Origin: Verrucomicrobiota bacterium
Lineage (GTDB): Bacteria; Verrucomicrobiota; Verrucomicrobiia; Verrucomicrobiales; Akkermansiaceae
Direction of reading: 5' to 3'
NCBI GenBank assembly: GCA_026397695.1
Contig: JAPLUJ010000138.1
Span: 1 to 5,072 of the forward strand
Length of the DNA stretch: 5,072 nt
The notes under the pieces are model-generated. The model had not been told where the DNA came from. It made no database searches and was given only the letters and a program-made list of their open reading frames with translations. The position numbers and the translations under genes were made by a program. This document shows positions 1 to 2,313 of this stretch, one piece after another (position 1 is the first letter of the stretch; every line of letters starts with the position of its first letter).

Positions 1-2
1 AG

Positions 3-212
3 CCCCAAAGAATCGGCGACAATCTCGTGATGAGATTCACCCAGCCCGCTGGGGTCACCGGCATCACCTACGGCGCGGAGTGGAGCAAGACCCTGCTGCC
101 GGATAGTTGGACTGACATACCGGATACCGGCAGCGGAACCGAACATATCTTCAGCGTGCCTGCGGCCACCGCCCCGCGTTTGTTCATGAGGCTTAAAGTG
201 ACGCAGCAATAA
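3..212 (+). CDS. C-terminal end of a secreted-type protein (partial, 5' end outside window)
   Basis: The frame is open from base 3 and ends at TAA 210-212, giving 69 residues that begin PQRIGDNLVM and end FMRLKVTQQ. The GTG at 27 and ATG at 30 are internal codons rather than starts, because the frame runs to the left edge with matching composition. The visible part looks like a terminal beta-sandwich: a YGAEWSKTL strand, SWTDIPDTGSGTEHIFSVP, then a closing RLFMRLKV strand. From memory, tails of this style (YGAEWS...W..I.DTGTG..H.FSV......FMRLKV) close large RCC1- or Ig-type extracellular proteins in Verrucomicrobiota. It may therefore be the end of a paralogue of the RCC1 gene that starts 389 bases downstream on the same strand; that link is inference. 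No catalytic residues can be recognised, and the rest of the protein is unseen. Confidence 0.72.
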   Translation, partial: PQRIGDNLVMRFTQPAGVTGITYGAEWSKTLLPDSWTDIPDTGSGTEHIFSVPAATAPRLFMRLKVTQQ

Positions 213-219
213 ATGGACC

Positions 220-236
220 GCGGACATGCTGTCCGC
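220..236. repeat. Perfect 7-bp inverted repeat just after the stop codon
   Basis: GCGGACA, loop TGC, TGTCCGC forms a perfect 7-bp stem with a 3-base loop beginning 7 bases after the upstream gene's TAA. The same arms recur nearby as GCGGACA at 300-306 and TGTCCGC at 371-377. It could help end or stabilise the upstream transcript, but no T-run follows, so a role as intrinsic terminator is unsupported. Confidence 0.6.
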
Positions 237-347
237 CAGCCCGTGGCGAGAAAATGTGGACTCGCTTGCTGGGCTTTGCTTGAGCCTTCCATGGTAAAAG
301 CGGACAGGAACCGGAGCGCAGTGTAGATAGCCAGCCATAGGCTGCCC

Positions 348-382
348 GGAGGGCGGGCAAAGCGAGGCAATGTCCGCCCTCC
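348..382. repeat. Strong GC-rich hairpin, possibly part of a dispersed intergenic repeat
   Basis: GGAGGGCGGGCA (348-359) can pair with TGTCCGCCCTCC (371-382) across an 11-base loop: 11 Watson-Crick pairs and one G:U. Only TTA follows, so it is a poor rho-independent terminator. It sits in a larger GC-rich block (about 300-382) that also contains GCGGACA at 300-306 and CAGCC-ATA-GGCTG at 332-344. A competing smaller stem, TGCCCG/CGGGCA (343-348 with 354-359), uses part of the same bases. The block resembles multicopy repeats I associate with verrucomicrobial intergenic DNA; that is recollection, not a search result. Confidence 0.55.
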
Positions 383-390
383 TTATGACT

Positions 391-409
391 CCGCCAGGGG
401 GCCTGGCGG
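391..409. repeat. Perfect 8-bp GC hairpin
   Basis: CCGCCAGG (391-398), loop GGG, CCTGGCGG (402-409) is a perfect 8-bp stem. An alternative 7-bp pairing exists between CTCCGCC (389-395) and GGCGGAG (408-414). The downstream bases are AGAGCCCC rather than T-rich, so it is listed as a structural repeat rather than a terminator. It lies 9 bases after the 348-382 hairpin, making a double-hairpin arrangement. Confidence 0.5.
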
Positions 410-497
410 CGGAGAGCCCCATCGAAAATTCCGTTTGCTAGCTGGTATGCAATCGGGCAGACTACGCACCGTGACGGAAGTTCCCTTGATTTCGGCA

Positions 498-512
498 CTT
501 TTCATTGAAAAG
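498..512. promoter_or_regulatory. AT-rich palindrome upstream of the RCC1 gene (possible operator)
   Basis: CTTTTCA-T-TGAAAAG is a 15-base near-perfect dyad (7-base arms around one central base) about 90 bases upstream of ATG 602. Its low GC content contrasts with the surrounding DNA. The shape suits a dimeric regulator, but no promoter elements are recognised around it and no second copy exists in the window, so the role is speculative. Confidence 0.25.
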
Positions 513-601
513 AAGGTGTTGTTAGCTGTTAGCCAGGCGCTGCACCGGAATGCCTATACCCGCATGCCTTGCAGGCACCAGCACCCACCCCCTGACCGTC
601 C

Positions 602-661
602 ATGAACCTGATTCCCAAGCGTTTCGTCGCCCTGATTTGGAGCAGCCTGATCCTGTTGTTC
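602..661 (+). CDS. Signal-peptide coding segment of the RCC1 gene (frame 2 fragment)
   Basis: ATG 602 starts MNLIPKRFVALIWSSLILLF. It has the layout of a Sec signal peptide: a short n-region with Lys6 and Arg7, then a hydrophobic core FVALIWSSLILLF. Past about 661 frame 2 turns into low-complexity Arg/His sequence (RGDRAGHRRQLHG) and stops at 893-895, so only the first 20 codons look genuine. In frame 3 the overlapping bases read SAAIVPVT from 660, which matches the start of module A and offers small residues suited to signal peptidase cleavage. The signal peptide is thus one base out of frame with the body of the protein it should export. Confidence 0.6.
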
Positions 662-2246
662 CGCGGCGATCGTGCCGGTCACCGCCGCCAGCTACACGGC
701 CACCGGCAACACGGTGAACTTCACCCTGAACTTCGCACCGCCCGTGGGCACCAACCTGACCGTGGTGAAGAACACGGGACTTGGCTTCATCTCCGGACAA
801 TTTTCCAACCTGGCCCACGGGCAGTTTGTCACACTCACCTACAACAAAGCCGCCTACAAGTTTGTCGCCAACTATTATGGCGGCACCGGCAATGATTTGG
901 TCCTCCACTGGGCTCGGAACAAGGTTTACGCCTGGGGGCAAAACTGGGATGGCCAACTCGGCAACGGCACCACCACCCACAGCAACGTGCCGGTCGCGGT
1001 CGCCGCCGATGGCATCCTCGCCGGCAAGACGGTGACCGCCCTCGCCTTGGGCTCCTGGGGCAGTCTCGCGCTCTGCGCGGACGGTACCCTCGCCGGATGG
1101 GGCAACCACGTCCTCTTCAGCGGGGATAGCAACGTCCCTGTCGCCGTTCCCCCCACGGGCGCGCTTGCCGGCAAAACCGTGATCGCCATCGCCTCAGGGG
1201 AACAATATCAACTTGCCCTCTGCGCGGATGGCACCCTCGTCGGATGGGGAGACAATCATCTGGGCCAACTCGGCAACGCCACCATCAACTTTGCCTTCAC
1301 CCCGGTTGCCGTCAGCACCACCGGGGTGCTCGCCGGCAAAACCGTGGTCGCCATCGCCGCAGGGGCATCGCACTGTCTCGCCCTGTGTGCGGACGGCACG
1401 CTGGCCGCTTGGGGATTTAACTACCATGGCCAGTTAGGCAATGATAGCACCGTCGACAGCAATGTTCCCGTCGCCGTCACCATCCCGCCCTTCCTCGCCG
1501 GCAAGACGGTCACCGCCATTGCCGCAGGGAACGGCCACAGCATGGCCCTCTATTCAGACAACACCATTGCCGCCTGGGGAAGCAATACTTTCGGCTCTCT
1601 GGGCAATGGCACCAACACCAGCAGCTCCATCCCTGTGGCCGTCAAAACCAGTGGCGTACTCTCCGGCAAGACCGTCACCGGCATCGTCACAGGTGGATTC
1701 GGTCACTGCCTCGCCCGCTGCTCGGACGGCACCCTCGCCGCGTGGGGATATAACCCGGATGGCCAACTCGGCAACGGCACCACAACCTATACCAACGAGC
1801 CGGTTGCGGTCAGCACCAACCCCCTCCTCACCGGTAAGACGCTCACCAGCCTTGCCGCGGGATATCACCACAGCATGGCGTGCTGCTCTGACGGTGCCAT
1901 CGCGGCCTGGGGATGGAACTATTACGGTGTCCTCGGCAACGGCAACTTTACTGACAGCAAGATCCCGGTGGCGGTCACCACCTCGACCCTCGGCAGCGGC
2001 GAACGATTCACCACCGTGGCAGGGTCGGTCATGCCCGACCACGCACTGGCCCTCGCGGCAGTCCCGCTTTCTAACATTCGGGACCTTTGCCGCCGCAACC
2101 ACGAGCTACACCGCCCGAGTGCCACGCGGCACCCCTTCGGTGTCGGTGATACCAACAGTCACCGATCCCGACGCCACAGTGACCGTAAATGGCGTGACGC
2201 TGGCTTCCGGCACCACCAGCCCGCCGATCAGCCTCGCGCCGGGTAA
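651..2246 (+). CDS. RCC1-repeat protein, first propeller unit (frame 3 fragment)
   Basis: Frame 3 opens after TGA 648-650. Its first in-frame start is GTG 672, but homology to the other units begins earlier, at SAAIVPVT (660), so GTG 672 is probably an internal valine and the real start is ATG 602 in another frame. Contents: module A (660-920) ending GGTGNDLVLHWA, then seven RCC1 blades with their WG tryptophans at 933, 1098, 1245, 1410, 1575, 1743 and 1908, ending HALALAAVPLSN at 2075. After that the frame reads unrelated Arg/His-rich sequence (RDLCRRNHELHRP...) to TAA 2244-2246; that tail of about 57 residues is out-of-frame translation of a cadherin-like domain. As predicted alone, the product would be a 524-residue cytoplasmic single propeller, which I regard as an artefact of the frame changes. 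Confidence 0.75.
   Translation, partial: SCCSAAIVPVTAASYTATGNTVNFTLNFAPPVGTNLTVVKNTGLGFISGQFSNLAHGQFVTLTYNKAAYKFVANYYGGTGNDLVLHWARNKVYAWGQNWDGQLGNGTTTHSNVPVAVAADGILAGKTVTALALGSWGSLALCADGTLAGWGNHVLFSGDSNVPVAVPPTGALAGKTVIAIASGEQYQLALCADGTLVGWGDNHLGQLGNATINFAFTPVAVSTTGVLAGKTVVAIAAGASHCLALCADGTLAAWGFNYHGQLGNDSTVDSNVPVAVTIPPFLAGKTVTAIAAGNGHSMALYSDNTIAAWGSNTFGSLGNGTNTSSSIPVAVKTSGVLSGKTVTGIVTGGFGHCLARCSDGTLAAWGYNPDGQLGNGTTTYTNEPVAVSTNPLLTGKTLTSLAAGYHHSMACCSDGAIAAWGWNYYGVLGNGNFTDSKIPVAVTTSTLGSGERFTTVAGSVMPDHALALAAVPLSNIRDLCRRNHELHRPSATRHPFGVGDTNSHRSRRHSDRKWRDAGFRHHQPADQPRAG
660..920 (+). repeat. Module A copy 1 (GGTGNDLVLHW-ending beta domain)
   Basis: About 86 residues run from SAAIVPVT through FTLNFAPPVGT, LTVVKNTGLGFISGQFSNL, and GQFVTLTY to FVANYYGGTGNDLVLHWA. 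It is the first of three copies, each directly before a propeller, and matches copy 2 at roughly 70% identity when aligned by eye. The order 'VV.NTG...I.G.F.NL..GQ.V.LTY....Y.FVANY.GGTGNDLVL' resembles the 'DN.G...GTF..L..G...F.I.Y.GGDGNDVVLT' motif of many large extracellular bacterial proteins (recollection). Its function is unknown; it is probably a beta-rich spacer. Confidence 0.65.
924..2063 (+). repeat. RCC1 propeller 1, seven blades
   Basis: Seven RCC1-type repeats in frame 3 run from VYAWGQNWDGQLGN to DHALALAAV. Tryptophan-to-tryptophan spacings are 165, 147, 165, 165, 168 and 165 bases, or 55, 49, 55, 55, 56 and 55 residues. The second blade (WGNHVLFSGDSNVPVAV) lacks the GQLGN turn and is six residues short. 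The last blade departs from GKTV/CADG to LGSGERFTTVAGSVMPDHALAL, a closing-blade form also seen in propeller 2. Seven blades is the number in a complete RCC1 propeller, so the unit looks structurally closed. Confidence 0.85.
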
Positions 2247-2313
2247 CATGACCCTCACCATCACAGTCACCGCCCAGGACGGCACCAGCACTTCCTATAC
2301 GGTCACGGTCTGG
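2074..2313 (+). repeat. Cadherin-like beta-sandwich domain copy 1, missing its first strand
   Basis: Frame 1 reads FAAATTSYTARVPRG, SVSVIPTVTDPDATVTVNGVT, ISLAPGNMTLTITVTAQDG and TSTSYTVTVW, the usual order for the cadherin-like beta-sandwich family (Pfam Cadherin-like, PF12733 by recollection). Compared with the intact copy at 4072-4350, the opening segment SLTSLSLSSGTLLP is absent and is replaced by the junction with propeller 1. The frame change falls exactly there. The domain probably served as a linker between propellers. Confidence 0.65.

Larger units (their letters stand above)
213..601. other. Intergenic region rich in inverted repeats
   Basis: This stretch separates the partial upstream gene from the RCC1 gene. 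I see no credible coding sequence: the short frames across it lack family features and carry a composition unlike the neighbouring proteins. It holds hairpins at 220-236, 348-382 and 391-409, smaller dyads at 332-344 and 565-577, an AT-rich palindrome at 498-512, and a tandem 7-base repeat TGTTAGC at 520-533. No convincing -35/-10 promoter pair was found. No clear Shine-Dalgarno sequence precedes ATG 602, where the bases just upstream are C-rich (CCCCCTGACCGTCC). No hairpin is followed by a good T-run, so no canonical intrinsic terminator can be called. Confidence 0.7.

Noticed and set aside
348..409. Rho-independent terminator for the upstream gene
   Set aside because: Stems are strong but are followed by TTATGACT and AGAGCCCC, not a T-run, and lie 136-197 bases past the stop codon.
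68..498. Two overlapping minus-strand open frames of about 100 codons in the intergenic region
   Set aside because: Composition is unlike protein, they overlap each other and the upstream gene's end, and they run through the hairpins. No recognisable domain.
481..535. Sigma-70-like promoter (TTGAAA at 505-510 as -35)
   Set aside because: At 17-base spacing the -10 position reads GTTAGC, and no TATAAT-like hexamer lies at nearby spacings.
651..662. Programmed +1 ribosomal frameshift at the signal-peptide junction
   Set aside because: No recognisable slippery sequence, rare-codon pause or stop at the shift point, and the second shift at about 2075 also has missing residues, so lesion or error is the simpler explanation.
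522..1109. Long minus-strand open frame (195 codons) over the start of the RCC1 gene
   Set aside because: It is Gly/Arg/Val-rich antisense of module A and the first RCC1 blade. Similar minus-strand frames recur over other blades (for example 1554-2102 and 2071-2511), as expected from GC-rich repeats. No domain features or start context.
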